A DNA stretch of 64,000 nt. It comes from JABWBD01 sp040768665 (GTDB lineage Bacteria > Planctomycetota > Planctomycetia > Pirellulales > Thermoguttaceae). Shown piece after piece: positions 8,951 through 17,332 of this stretch (position 1 is the first letter of the stretch; each line of letters starts with the position of its first letter). Below the pieces are notes generated by a model, which did not search any database, was not told the DNA's origin, and was given only the letters and a program-made list of their open reading frames with translations. The stretch is from contig JAXGMN010000045.1 in the NCBI GenBank assembly GCA_040768665.1, positions 1 to 64,000 of the forward strand, written 5' to 3'. Both the position numbers and the translations under genes were made by a program.

Positions 8951-9841
8951 TCAACGTGGTAAGCAGTGCCTCAGATCCGACAGCTCGGTCAGAACCACCT
9001 CCGGCGTGATCCCATTGAGGCGTGGATCGCCCGGCCGCCGCCGCAAGCTGCGCGCGTCGCCCGCGAACAGCGCCCCGCGGAACCCGACCTGCACGGCCGG
9101 CAGCATGTCGTTGAGCATATCGTTACCAACGCAAAGGACCTCCGGCGGCTTGATACCGCGTTGAGACAGTGTTTCGGCGGCCATTCGAAACATCTCCGTT
9201 CCCGGCTTCGCCAACCCATGCTCGTACGAATAAAACTGAAGTGCCGGGTCAAACCCCCACGCTTCGGCGCGGTGGCCCAGCAATGCGGGAAACAACTCCC
9301 TGGTGTAGAACTGGGCGTTGCTGACGATTCCCATCGCAAAGCGTCTCGAGCGAAGCTGCCGCAGACAGTCGCTCAAGCCTGGCATGGGCCAGACCGGATT
9401 TGCCCGCGCTTCGTACTCGACGGCCAACCGCCGCGGATCGGCTTGTCGAGCCATTTCGACAGGGATCTTACCGGCCGCGGCAAGTTCCGCAACCACAAAC
9501 TGCCACACCTCGACAATGTCCACTTCCGGGTATTCGGTTCCTTCGCGGCGGGCGTCTGCGTGCAACTGCTCGATACGCTGATACACCAGGCTCAGACCCT
9601 CTTCCGGTGGGAATCTCACCGGGAGATGCACCGCAGCCAGCGCCGCGGACAACGCCGATTCGCAGGCCGCCTGTCGCAGGGTCCCTACCTCTCCGCTTTC
9701 GCTAATGAACAGCGTGCCGTAGACATCGAACAGAACCGCACGCACTCCTTCCAGCAGTGGAAGCTGGGGCTGCTCCGAAGTCGGGATGGGCGAAAGCGGC
9801 CTCGAAAGCCGCTTGAGAATCTCGCTGTAGGGAAGGCGCAT
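8951..9841 (-). CDS. HAD-superfamily hydrolase, possible glucosyl-3-phosphoglycerate phosphatase
   Basis: 296 residues from the ATG at 9841; a TTG at 9862 is an alternative start. Motif I is FDVYGTL with the nucleophile Asp, motif II is the Ser in IVSNAQ, motif III is the Lys in GLAKPG, and motif IV is VGNDMLND. A helical cap lies between motifs I and II. The general family is haloacid-dehalogenase-like phosphatases. Its position between two GT4 genes and next to a glucosyl-3-phosphoglycerate synthase makes it the natural candidate to remove the phosphate and release glucosylglycerate. HAD-type GpgP enzymes are known in other bacteria. This assignment rests on context rather than on a diagnostic motif. 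Confidence 0.82.
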   Translation of the reverse strand: MRLPYSEILKRLSRPLSPIPTSEQPQLPLLEGVRAVLFDVYGTLFISESGEVGTLRQAACESALSAALAAVHLPVRFPPEEGLSLVYQRIEQLHADARREGTEYPEVDIVEVWQFVVAELAAAGKIPVEMARQADPRRLAVEYEARANPVWPMPGLSDCLRQLRSRRFAMGIVSNAQFYTRELFPALLGHRAEAWGFDPALQFYSYEHGLAKPGTEMFRMAAETLSQRGIKPPEVLCVGNDMLNDMLPAVQVGFRGALFAGDARSLRRRPGDPRLNGITPEVVLTELSDLRHCLPR

Positions 9842-9929
9842 GTCCTTATTGTGGCCGGGCAAATTTGGCCCAGTGTAGCTATGCCGATGATTTTCGTCTG
9901 TTCCGATCGACGTGCTCCAGAAGGATACC

Positions 9930-11495
9930 CTAAGTCCGGATCATTCGAAACCGCTTCAGGTCAAGAAACCAGTCCAGAATTCGCGATGGCAGCGCGAGAG
10001 GCTCCGCGGGATCGGTGCGTGGGGCGACTGCAGCAAGGCGATGATAGATCGTACGCAACCGCCGACCGCTGGGGGTCAGCGAAAACGATTCCTCCACTCT
10101 CTCGCGGTTCCACCGGATCCGCTCGGCCGCTTGTTCTGATCCGATCTGAAGCGCGTGCCGAACCCAAGGATTGGCGGCCAGCAACTGCGACCGATTTTCT
10201 TCCGTTTCGCAGGTCGTCTGCAGCACCTGCCGCTGGAGAGTCTCGTCGAGGTCGCCGAAGTCGACATGTTCCCGACCGGTCTTCTCGGCCATTTGGCTTG
10301 CAAGGTCGGCGGGGGCCGATCGCCCATAGGCCAATAGGGTCCGCCGATAAGCTTCGACCAAGGCTACCCTCAGGGCATCGCGCCCGACCCAGTCCAACGG
10401 CACCAGCAGACGCGGCTGCAGCAGGTCGAACCGCAGGCCGGCCCGCACGAAGTCATTGGTGATCTCCGGAAGGTCACGGCCGATCAACGCGTTGCCGGTG
10501 AGCCAAGCCTCCAGAAAGACCATCCCGAAGCCCTCGGCGACGCTTGTGGTTAGCATCAGGTCGGTCGCGGCAAGGTTCTCCTGAAACGTCAACGCTCCCG
10601 GTGCGCCTACCTCAAAACGGCACGGCAGACCGAGCTCTCCAGCCGCGGCTTTCCAAGCCGTATAAAGCGGAATTTCAGCCGGATTCAAGGGTGGCAACGT
10701 TAGCCCAACCACAGTGCCGGTAGCGGCCAGCCGGCTGTATAGCAGCGCCTCGCCGACGTTTTTTCTCCGGATGCACCGGACGGGGTACAGGAGGAACCGC
10801 TGATCCGGTTCAACCGCGAACTTTTCGGCGAGTTTTCGTCGCGCAGCGTTGCGAGGAGGTCGCCTTACCTCCCCCGGAGCCGGGTTGGGGAGGAAATGGA
10901 GCCGGTCGGATTCGACACCCGCCTCGCCCAGAATCCCGTGGTCCCGATTGTTGAGCACAGCATAGTGAATATGCGGCGCCTGGGGATACAGCGATCCGTG
11001 CCAGACGCCAGGCGGGGCTCCGGCTGCCACGCGTTCGGAGAACTGCCAGAAGTTCTGCGGTCGAAGATCCTCCGCGAAATCGTGGATCTGAAGCAGAAGC
11101 CGGTAGCCCCGCTCGGCCAGCGAGGTCAATGCGCCGGGGAGGGCGACGTTCTTGCCGATCGCGTGGTTATGAACGTGGACGATCGTGCTATGCGGAGTAA
11201 ACTCCAGCCGGGAGAGCACCGCGGCCATGGAATCTCCCAGGCCGGCACTGCAAACGGCCTGCTGGTGTCGATCGGCGTCGTAGTCGAGCTCAGGCAGTTC
11301 CTCCAGGACGAGCCGAATTCCGCGAAGCCGGTCCGCAAACTCTTCGTTCCAGCCCTCCCGGCGGCCGCCGTAAAGGATCGCGACCTGCCAAGGTTCGCCG
11401 GCGGCGATCACCGCGTCGAGAGCGCGGAGTTGGTTCTCGATGACGCGGGTGACCCCACCCCGGTTCAAGTGATAATGGACGATGGCGAGGTTCAT
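9930..11495 (-). CDS. GT4-like glycosyltransferase
   Basis: 521 residues. The start MNLAIVHYHLNRGGVTRVIENQ carries the GT-B acceptor loop with a GGV turn. The middle has VLNNRDHGILGEAGV and the phosphate-binding FLLYPVRCIRRKNVGEALL segment. The donor site shows the GT4 E-x7-E pattern in EGFGMVFLEAW. A roughly 150-residue C-terminal extension is rich in Arg and Glu and of unknown role. Only 5 bases separate it from gpgS upstream, so it is almost certainly co-transcribed. It probably acts on a glucosylglycerate-type acceptor or a related small glycoside; this is inference from context. Confidence 0.82.
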   Translation of the reverse strand: MNLAIVHYHLNRGGVTRVIENQLRALDAVIAAGEPWQVAILYGGRREGWNEEFADRLRGIRLVLEELPELDYDADRHQQAVCSAGLGDSMAAVLSRLEFTPHSTIVHVHNHAIGKNVALPGALTSLAERGYRLLLQIHDFAEDLRPQNFWQFSERVAAGAPPGVWHGSLYPQAPHIHYAVLNNRDHGILGEAGVESDRLHFLPNPAPGEVRRPPRNAARRKLAEKFAVEPDQRFLLYPVRCIRRKNVGEALLYSRLAATGTVVGLTLPPLNPAEIPLYTAWKAAAGELGLPCRFEVGAPGALTFQENLAATDLMLTTSVAEGFGMVFLEAWLTGNALIGRDLPEITNDFVRAGLRFDLLQPRLLVPLDWVGRDALRVALVEAYRRTLLAYGRSAPADLASQMAEKTGREHVDFGDLDETLQRQVLQTTCETEENRSQLLAANPWVRHALQIGSEQAAERIRWNRERVEESFSLTPSGRRLRTIYHRLAAVAPRTDPAEPLALPSRILDWFLDLKRFRMIRT

Positions 11496-11500
11496 CGCGG

Positions 11501-12496
11501 TCAGGCGGGCTGTTCCTGCGGCTGCGGGCTGTGGAACTTCTGTCGGTAGGTCTCGACCTCGATGATCGGTTGCCGCTCAATCTCCTCGATGACGTAGTCG
11601 AGTTCGCGGTACCTGCCGTCGCTGATCTCGAACTGCCGCATGATCGTTGGCAGTTCCTGCTCGAGCCGGACCCTTTCCTCGCGCTGGAGCCGCGACATGA
11701 ACGTCCGCAGCACTCCGAATGCCATGCGGCCCAGGGCCGTCGTCTCCTGGTTGCGGTGCACCCGGCGATCCAGATCGGTCTGCGCCAGCGCGTACATGCC
11801 GAGCCGGCGGTAGATGTCGATCAGCATGGCGGTTTCCACGCCGTATCCGACCGGAAACGGAATCTGCTCCAGGACGGATCGCCGGCCCGCATACTCGCCG
11901 GAAAGCGGCTGCAGGATGGCGGTTAACTCCGGGTAAAACAAGCTGAACAGCGGCCGGATGAGAATCTCCGTCACCCGTCCTCCGCCCGTCGGCCGCAGTT
12001 CGCCGGAAAAGGCGATCGGGCGATCATAGAACGCCTTGCAGTAATGGATCTCCGGGTTCTGGATCAACGGTCCGACCAGGCCGTAGACGAACCGTGGGTG
12101 GATGTTCTTGATGTCCGCGTCGATGTAGACGATGATATCGCCCTTGAGCAGGTAGAGCGCTTTCCAAAGGTTCTCGCCCTTGCCGCGATGGCTGCCTGCC
12201 TCGACCAGGTGTTCGGAGGCAACGTAGACATCGGCCCCGAAGCTGGCCGCGATTTCGCACGTCCGGTCCGTGCTCCCCGAGTCCACCACGGCAATCTCGT
12301 CGAGAAGCGGGTAGCGGTCGCGCAGTTCGGCCTTGAGGATGACGATCTCCTGGCCGATGGTCTTTTCTTCATTGAGCGTGGGCAGGCAGAGCGAGATGCT
12401 CCGTCCCTGACGCTCCTTTTCTTCCACCAGCCACTTGATGTCCCAGAAATTCGAGTGGTGGAACGTCCGGTCGGCAAGCCATTGTTCAAGATTCAT
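11501..12496 (-). CDS. gpgS: Glucosyl-3-phosphoglycerate synthase (GT81)
   Basis: 331 residues, the usual size for GpgS. The GT-A fold begins at ISLCLPTLNEEKTIGQEIV. The nucleotide-sugar region follows with VVDSGSTDRTCEIA, the GKGENLWKAL loop, and the metal-binding IDADIKNIHP (DxD-type). The acceptor region TGGGRVTEILIRPLFSLFYPE and the LQPLSGEYAGRR segment are strongly characteristic of GpgS. The enzyme joins glucose from a nucleotide donor to 3-phosphoglycerate, the first step to the compatible solute glucosylglycerate. Its start overlaps the end of the upstream peptidase-like gene by 11 bases. The cluster suggests a role in salt or nitrogen stress. Confidence 0.93.
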   Translation of the reverse strand: MNLEQWLADRTFHHSNFWDIKWLVEEKERQGRSISLCLPTLNEEKTIGQEIVILKAELRDRYPLLDEIAVVDSGSTDRTCEIAASFGADVYVASEHLVEAGSHRGKGENLWKALYLLKGDIIVYIDADIKNIHPRFVYGLVGPLIQNPEIHYCKAFYDRPIAFSGELRPTGGGRVTEILIRPLFSLFYPELTAILQPLSGEYAGRRSVLEQIPFPVGYGVETAMLIDIYRRLGMYALAQTDLDRRVHRNQETTALGRMAFGVLRTFMSRLQREERVRLEQELPTIMRQFEISDGRYRELDYVIEEIERQPIIEVETYRQKFHSPQPQEQPA

Positions 12497-13658
12497 CGCA
12501 CGCCCCTCCGTCGATTGCCAGGATCACGCCCACCAACTGTGCCACTCCGACCAGGATCGGATCGATCAGCACGTAGTCGGGCTCCTGCCCCCGGCTCTTG
12601 CCTCCGCGCGTGATCCCGAGGGTGACCGCCGGGATCTTCCGCGTGATCAGCTCGGATAGTTCCGAGGGGCTGTGGCCCTGGTCGGGCTCGACTCCCAATT
12701 GGTTCATGACTTCGAGCACGCTTTTTACCATCGGATGCGCAAACGCAATGCCGCCGGCCCGGGTGGTCGAAAACACATCGAGACTGACGTCCACCGTGTG
12801 CCGGGCCGACATCTCCAGGGCAATGTCGTTGATCTGGCTGCAAACCTGTTGGATCATATCATCGGAATGGCTCACGATCTCCAGACCCAGCTCCGCGTGG
12901 TCCGGTTCTACGTCGTAGCTCACCCCGCCACGGACCTTTCCCATCAAGATCCGCGTGTACGGCCGACTCGGAAGCGCGATGCCCAGGATCCGGTTGATCA
13001 CGTGGTTGAGCACCACTAGCGCGCTCTCCGAACCGTAGCTCCGCGAAGGCTCGGTCATCGGCCGGATATCGCAAATCACGTCGGCCCGAGCCGTACCGAT
13101 CGAAAAAAAGTTCACGCGTCCGAGCTGAATCCCTTCGACGCAGATGCCGAAGTCGACCGCCTTGGGAAGGTGGTCGAGAAAGAACCGAATTCCTCCATGA
13201 TTGCCGCGTCCCAGGGAATTGGTCGTACCGAGCAAAATCAGGTCGCTCTCCAGCTCGATCTCCAGATGCTCGAGGATCGCAGGCATCAGCGACACGATCG
13301 CCGCACCCAGCGCGTTGTCTCCCACCCCGGCCCCGATCACGCGATCCGCTTCCACCGTGACATCGTGGCTCTGGCTGGCTGGGAAAATCGTGTCGAGGTG
13401 CGAGGCCAGCAGGATGCTTCGATTTCCCCGCTTGCCGTTCACTCGTCCCACCGCATTGCCCCGCTCATCGGCGGCGGCATCGCTTAGCCCCGCTTCCGCA
13501 AACCGGTCCAACAGAAACCGCGCCCGGCACCCCTCTCCGCCGGTGGGCGCGGGAATCTGAGCAATCATGACCAGGTTTGCCAGCAAACGTTCGCGCAGAG
13601 GTTTCAATGCCTCGGGAAGCTCGGGTATCGACTGGAAGACCTCAACTTTGGTGCTCAT
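12486..13658 (-). CDS. M20/M42 peptidase-like protein lacking the catalytic Glu motif
   Basis: 390 residues from the ATG at 13658, preceded by GGAG nine bases upstream. The fold markers of zinc aminopeptidases and deacylases are present: SHLDTIFP (metal His and catalytic Asp), GVGDNALGAA (bridging Asp), CVEGIQLGRVN (metal Glu) and a late HSPSE. Where M20/M42 enzymes carry the paired catalytic glutamates, this protein reads LLGTTNSLGRGNHGG, so the general base appears to be missing. The dimerisation insert is present. It is the first gene of the gpgS run and overlaps it. It may be inactive as a peptidase, or have changed chemistry; either would be inference. Confidence 0.8.
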   Translation of the reverse strand: MSTKVEVFQSIPELPEALKPLRERLLANLVMIAQIPAPTGGEGCRARFLLDRFAEAGLSDAAADERGNAVGRVNGKRGNRSILLASHLDTIFPASQSHDVTVEADRVIGAGVGDNALGAAIVSLMPAILEHLEIELESDLILLGTTNSLGRGNHGGIRFFLDHLPKAVDFGICVEGIQLGRVNFFSIGTARADVICDIRPMTEPSRSYGSESALVVLNHVINRILGIALPSRPYTRILMGKVRGGVSYDVEPDHAELGLEIVSHSDDMIQQVCSQINDIALEMSARHTVDVSLDVFSTTRAGGIAFAHPMVKSVLEVMNQLGVEPDQGHSPSELSELITRKIPAVTLGITRGGKSRGQEPDYVLIDPILVGVAQLVGVILAIDGGACDES

Positions 13659-14248
13659 CGCTGCTTCTCCACGGCCGCGCGATCGGCCAACGTACCACTG
13701 GGGGCGTTTCGTGCTGCGGAACACCGCCCCGCGGATTTTCTTGCCACTGCCAACGTGTCTCCCTCTCCCCGCGAAGCTGGAGGGAACGAAAAGATTTAGG
13801 GAGACTCACACTTTCGGGATCTCTTAGCATAACGCGGGCTCGCGGTTTGGCCTTTCTGCGCCGGATGGAACCGAATTCCAACCGACACAAAGCCTACCGT
13901 GACCCACGGTGACTTCCCTTCTTGTGGCGGGATAGGATTATATCGGAGATGCGTCGCGCTTTCCAGTACCCAAGTCCGCGGCTTCAGCCCCCACGGGCGA
14001 AGACATTCTCGCAACATATTGCGAGCAAGCAGGATACGCCCCCGATACCAGTGAGTTCCGCGTCCTTGGTAGGTCCCGCTTGCCGAGCGGGACCTGGAAG
14101 TGCTACTCCCCTCCGTCACCCGTCTCTCCCATTCAGCACTCTTCTCGCCAGGCGGCACCGACCAAGAAGCCCGCTTGGGCCCGGCCGACGCTCGGCTATA
14201 CTGGCTGCGTACGGCTATCGGCTCAAGAAGAAACCTCCGGAGGACACC
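13659..14248. other. Non-coding divergent intergenic region
   Basis: This 590-base gap separates the minus-strand gpgS cluster from the plus-strand Nif3 gene and should hold both promoters. No supported coding sequence was seen. A perfect 25-bp hairpin repeat lies at 14071-14095. AT-richer sequence around 13930 (GATAGGATTATATCGG) could belong to a promoter, but no consensus can be claimed. Confidence 0.6.
14071..14095. repeat. 25-bp hairpin repeat, copy 1
   Basis: The element is AGGTCCCGC at the left and GCGGGACCT at the right around a short TTGCCGA-type loop. Its exact reverse complement occurs at 45949-45973, and the match continues 2-4 bases into both flanks. The two copies are 32 kb apart in unrelated contexts, as expected of REP-like elements. 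Confidence 0.75.
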
Positions 14249-15031
14249 ATGACCAAAATTGCAGCAGTCGTCGAGTTTCTGGCGAGCTATGCTCCTCCGC
14301 GGCTGGCTGAGGAGTGGGACAACGTCGGCCTCTTGGTAGGAGATCGTGATTCGGGCGTGGATCGGATTATGACCTGTCTCACGGTCACGCCGACCACCGC
14401 AGCCGAGGCCATACGCCGCCGCGCCGGTTTGATTGTTACGCATCACCCCCTGCCGTTTCGTCCGCTCAAGCGGCTTACTGCGGAAACGACCGTTGGGCGA
14501 CTGCTGCTCGACCTGATCGCCGCCGGGGTCGCCGTGTGCAGTTTCCACACCGCTTACGACTCGGCCGAAGGCGGAATCAACCAGCGATTGGCCGAGGGCG
14601 TCGGGTTGCGGGGCATCGTGCCGCTTGTACCGGCCGGGGACAATGAGGGCGCCGGCCGCTGGGGTTGGCTCGAAGAGCCGACCACCTTGGCCGACCTGAT
14701 CCGTATCGTCAAGGAACTCCTCTCCATCGACCGGCTTCAGTGGGTCGGCGATCCGGCAAAGCCCATTCGTAGCGTCGCGATCGCATGCGGGGCTGCCGAC
14801 GACTTGCTCGATGCCGCACGCGAACATGGCTGCGAGGCCATGCTCCTGGGAGAAGCCCGTTTTCACACCTGCCTGGAGGCCGAGGCCAACCAGATCGCCC
14901 TGATCCTACCCGGCCACTTCGCCAGCGAACGGTTCGCGATGGAGTACCTGGCCGGCGTCCTCGGGCTGCAATTCCCGGGCGTGGAGATCTGGGCCAGCCA
15001 AGACGAACGCGATCCGATCTCGTCGGGCTAG
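14249..15031 (+). CDS. Nif3-like dinuclear metal centre protein (DUF34)
   Basis: 260 residues. The ATG at 14249 is preceded by CCGGAGG at ideal spacing. The Nif3/YbgI family is recognised from EEWDNVGLLVGD near the N terminus, the metal-binding VTHHPLPF, the FHTAYDSAEGGINQRLAE segment (metal His and Asp), and the C-terminal LPGHFASERFAMEYLA with the last metal ligands. Family members form toroidal hexamers with a two-metal site in each subunit. The E. coli relative is linked by name to GTP cyclohydrolase type 2, but the physiological role is unsettled. It stands alone on the plus strand. Confidence 0.93.
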   Translation: MTKIAAVVEFLASYAPPRLAEEWDNVGLLVGDRDSGVDRIMTCLTVTPTTAAEAIRRRAGLIVTHHPLPFRPLKRLTAETTVGRLLLDLIAAGVAVCSFHTAYDSAEGGINQRLAEGVGLRGIVPLVPAGDNEGAGRWGWLEEPTTLADLIRIVKELLSIDRLQWVGDPAKPIRSVAIACGAADDLLDAAREHGCEAMLLGEARFHTCLEAEANQIALILPGHFASERFAMEYLAGVLGLQFPGVEIWASQDERDPISSG

Positions 15032-15143
15032 ACCGCTGCAAGACAATACCGACCTGTTCGACGTCGTGGCCCGTGCTTACGAAGCCTCACATGCTCCTGC
15101 CGGTCGTCCCAGCCAACTTGCCTTCGCTGCAGCCCGCGGCGGG

Positions 15144-15266
15144 GTAACCGTTCACGCCCGCGGCCGGGGACTGGTCCATTTTTCGGCCAGTGGGCGCGGT
15201 CTGGCCACAGAATGTTGGCCGAAAACATGGACCTGTCCCCCTCCCTTCCGTCCCGTGAACGGTTAC
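15144..15266. repeat. Inverted-repeat element, family 1 copy A, bounded by 13-bp inverted repeats
   Basis: The outer arms GTAACCGTTCACG (15144-15156) and CGTGAACGGTTAC (15254-15266) are perfect inverted repeats. Inside lies a long imperfect hairpin whose arms are 15166-15192 and 15214-15240 (GGGGACTGGTCCATTTTTCG and CGAAAACATGGACCTGTCCC at their cores). In reverse complement the inner hairpin closely matches the element at 54648-54730, including the flanking CCGGCCGC. The gap between the Nif3 and NYN genes holds nothing else. Confidence 0.75.
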
Positions 15267-15287
15267 GCGGCGGGTGGTCGCAACTAA

Positions 15288-16067
15288 TCACTCATCCTTC
15301 AGTCGCACTTTGTAGTTCCCGCGGGATTCGTCGTGTACCAGGCGAATCCAGCCTTTGGCCTCCGCGTCTTCCAACAGCTCGGAAAACGTGCGGTAGCCGT
15401 AATAGCTTTCACTGAAGCCCGGATAGACCCGCCGGATCGCCTGCTTCAGCGCCGAACCCCAGAGCGGGTCGTAGTCCTGCTCGAGGGAGCGAACCGTCTC
15501 GACCAGCCGGTCGACCGCTTCCTGCTTCTTGTCCTGTTTTTTGTCCGGGGCGTGCTTCGCCTTCTTCTGCGCCGGCCGGGGCGTCTGGGCGGCGCGGACG
15601 AGATCGTCGTAGTAGATGAATTCGTCGCAGTTGCCGATGAACAGCCCCGACGAAGAGCTCTTCACGCCGCAGCCGATCACTCGCTTGTTGTTCTCCTTGA
15701 GCTTGGAAACCAGTGGCGAGAAGTCGCTGTCGCCGGAAAGCAGCGCGAAGATATCGATATGCGCCTTGCCGTAGCAGAGGTCCAAGGCGTCGACCACCAT
15801 GTGGATATCGGCGCTGTTCTTGCCGCTCAGCTTGCTTTGAGGAATGTCGATCAACTCGATACCCTGGGAGTGAAACTCTTCGACGGCGTTGCGGTAGTGG
15901 CTCCAGTCGCAATAGGCCCGTTTGAAGACGATTCGTCCCTTCTCCAGCAGCCGCTTGAGTATCAGTTGTACCTGAAAGCCCTCGGCCTTGAGGCCCCGCA
16001 TGTCGCGGACGCCTAAGGCGAGGTTTTCGTAGTCGACAAAGACAGCAATCAGAGGTTCTTCAGCCAT
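15288..16067 (-). CDS. NYN-domain RNase with C-terminal LOTUS (OST-HTH) domain
   Basis: 259 residues. The N-terminal NYN/PIN-like domain starts with IAVFVDYENLALG (first acidic metal ligands). It continues with NSADIHMVVDALDLCY and LLSGDSDFSPLVSKLKENNKRVIG, the conserved acidic and Ser/Asp sites of the LabA/DUF88 group. A Lys/Gln-rich linker (about 175-190) leads to a C-terminal domain of about 70 residues ending in RTFSELLEDAEAKGWIRL, typical of LOTUS/OST-HTH RNA-binding domains. The pair is expected to act on RNA in the cytoplasm. The ribosome site is GGAG nine bases before the ATG. Confidence 0.93.
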   Translation of the reverse strand: MAEEPLIAVFVDYENLALGVRDMRGLKAEGFQVQLILKRLLEKGRIVFKRAYCDWSHYRNAVEEFHSQGIELIDIPQSKLSGKNSADIHMVVDALDLCYGKAHIDIFALLSGDSDFSPLVSKLKENNKRVIGCGVKSSSSGLFIGNCDEFIYYDDLVRAAQTPRPAQKKAKHAPDKKQDKKQEAVDRLVETVRSLEQDYDPLWGSALKQAIRRVYPGFSESYYGYRTFSELLEDAEAKGWIRLVHDESRGNYKVRLKDE

Positions 16068-16333
16068 GACGGGGGGCTCCTTCGCGAGAGTGACACGGAT
16101 CGGCCGCCATTACCATATCGCCTCGGCCGCCCCGTGGAAAGTCCCCTGTTCGTTCAGCGGCTACCTACTCCCGGCTCCGGAATCCCCGCCATGCGGAAAA
16201 AATTTTCGAGAATGACGCGACCTTGCGGGTGATCGTCGTCGTAAACCTCCAATCGAAACCAACTGAGCACCGGCGATTGACGCTGGCAGGGGGCGTCGTC
16301 AAAATACAAAGTCAAGCAATCCGGAGGCCTGCC

Positions 16334-17332
16334 ATGTCGCCTACACAGAATGGCTTCATTTTCCCAGTTGGCGCATGGGCGCTGACAGTCGTCAGTTGCT
16401 CTGCCCCGTGGATCCTGTCCTGCGGGGCGAGTCATGCTGCGGAGCCGAGCGAGGCCGCGTCGGCGCCTCAGTCGCTCGACCTCGAGGCCGCCGAAATCAC
16501 CGGCACAATCCGGCTCGATGGCGCATATCACGGCGTGACGCGGTTGATCGACAAGCGATCCGGCCGCCAGGTGATCGATCCCCGCTACTCGGCATTGAAT
16601 CTCTTCAAGCTGATGTCGGTCAACCACGTGATGGGGCAGCCTCGCGAGATGGACCGCTCGGTTGCCTTCGGGCCGAATTGGGCGGAGGTCACGTGGCCCG
16701 CCACCGAGACGCATCGAGGCGAGATTGCCGCGCGTTATGAAGTGCGGGAGCCGAACGCGGTTGACCTGACCGTGACGCTCCGCTCGCAGGGCACGTATCC
16801 GGCCTACGAACTGTTCCTGTCGAGTTACTTCGACAAGTCCTTCCAGCCGCACGTCTATCTCAAGTCCCGCAAGCCGCAGGTGACCGACCTGGTCGTTCCC
16901 ACCCTCAGCGAGGTCTTCCGCGGGACGGTCCTGGTCTTTCCTCGCGATTCGCACGCGGCCAGGCACTGTCTCGACGGCCGTTGGGATCGAAGCGAAGGTA
17001 AAGTGCCGATCGTCCAGATGTGCCCCGTCCGGCACTACGAGCACTGCCTGGCGGTGCAGGTCGACGCGGAGAAAACGACGGCCGTGGTACTGATGGCGCG
17101 GCCGAGCGACTGCTACGCCTTCAGCACTCGCTACCACGCCGCGGAGGACGCGGAGCGACTGACGACGTACAGCGCGTTCGACTTCTCGCTGTTTGGCGGC
17201 GACGTGGTGCCCGGGGAAGAGCGGACGGTGAAAGTGCGGCTGGCCGTCACGCCGTTGGACTCGGAGTTTTCTCAGCCGTTGACCCTCTACAAGGCATTCC
17301 TTGCCGAAAGCGAGAAAGGAGCCGAGAGGTGA
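16334..17332 (+). CDS. Secreted planctomycete protein of unknown function, coupled to an oxidoreductase
   Basis: 332 residues from the ATG at 16334, which has GGAGG six bases upstream. The N terminus is a signal peptide (hydrophobic FIFPVGAWALTVVSCSAPWILSC, cleavage near HAAEP). The rest is predicted mostly beta, with repeated strands and a well-ordered Trp/Tyr pattern (FGPNWAEVTWP, YELFLSSYFDKSFQPHVYLKS). No known catalytic motif was recognised. Its stop codon overlaps the GTG start of the following Gfo/Idh/MocA gene by four bases, so the two are co-translated. A role in sugar-derivative handling outside the cytoplasm is inferred only from that partner. Confidence 0.75.
   Translation: MSPTQNGFIFPVGAWALTVVSCSAPWILSCGASHAAEPSEAASAPQSLDLEAAEITGTIRLDGAYHGVTRLIDKRSGRQVIDPRYSALNLFKLMSVNHVMGQPREMDRSVAFGPNWAEVTWPATETHRGEIAARYEVREPNAVDLTVTLRSQGTYPAYELFLSSYFDKSFQPHVYLKSRKPQVTDLVVPTLSEVFRGTVLVFPRDSHAARHCLDGRWDRSEGKVPIVQMCPVRHYEHCLAVQVDAEKTTAVVLMARPSDCYAFSTRYHAAEDAERLTTYSAFDFSLFGGDVVPGEERTVKVRLAVTPLDSEFSQPLTLYKAFLAESEKGAER

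Noticed and set aside
13796..14866. Minus-strand frame of 356 codons across the Nif3 gene
   Set aside because: It runs through a non-coding gap and antisense to Nif3, with no motif or start signal.
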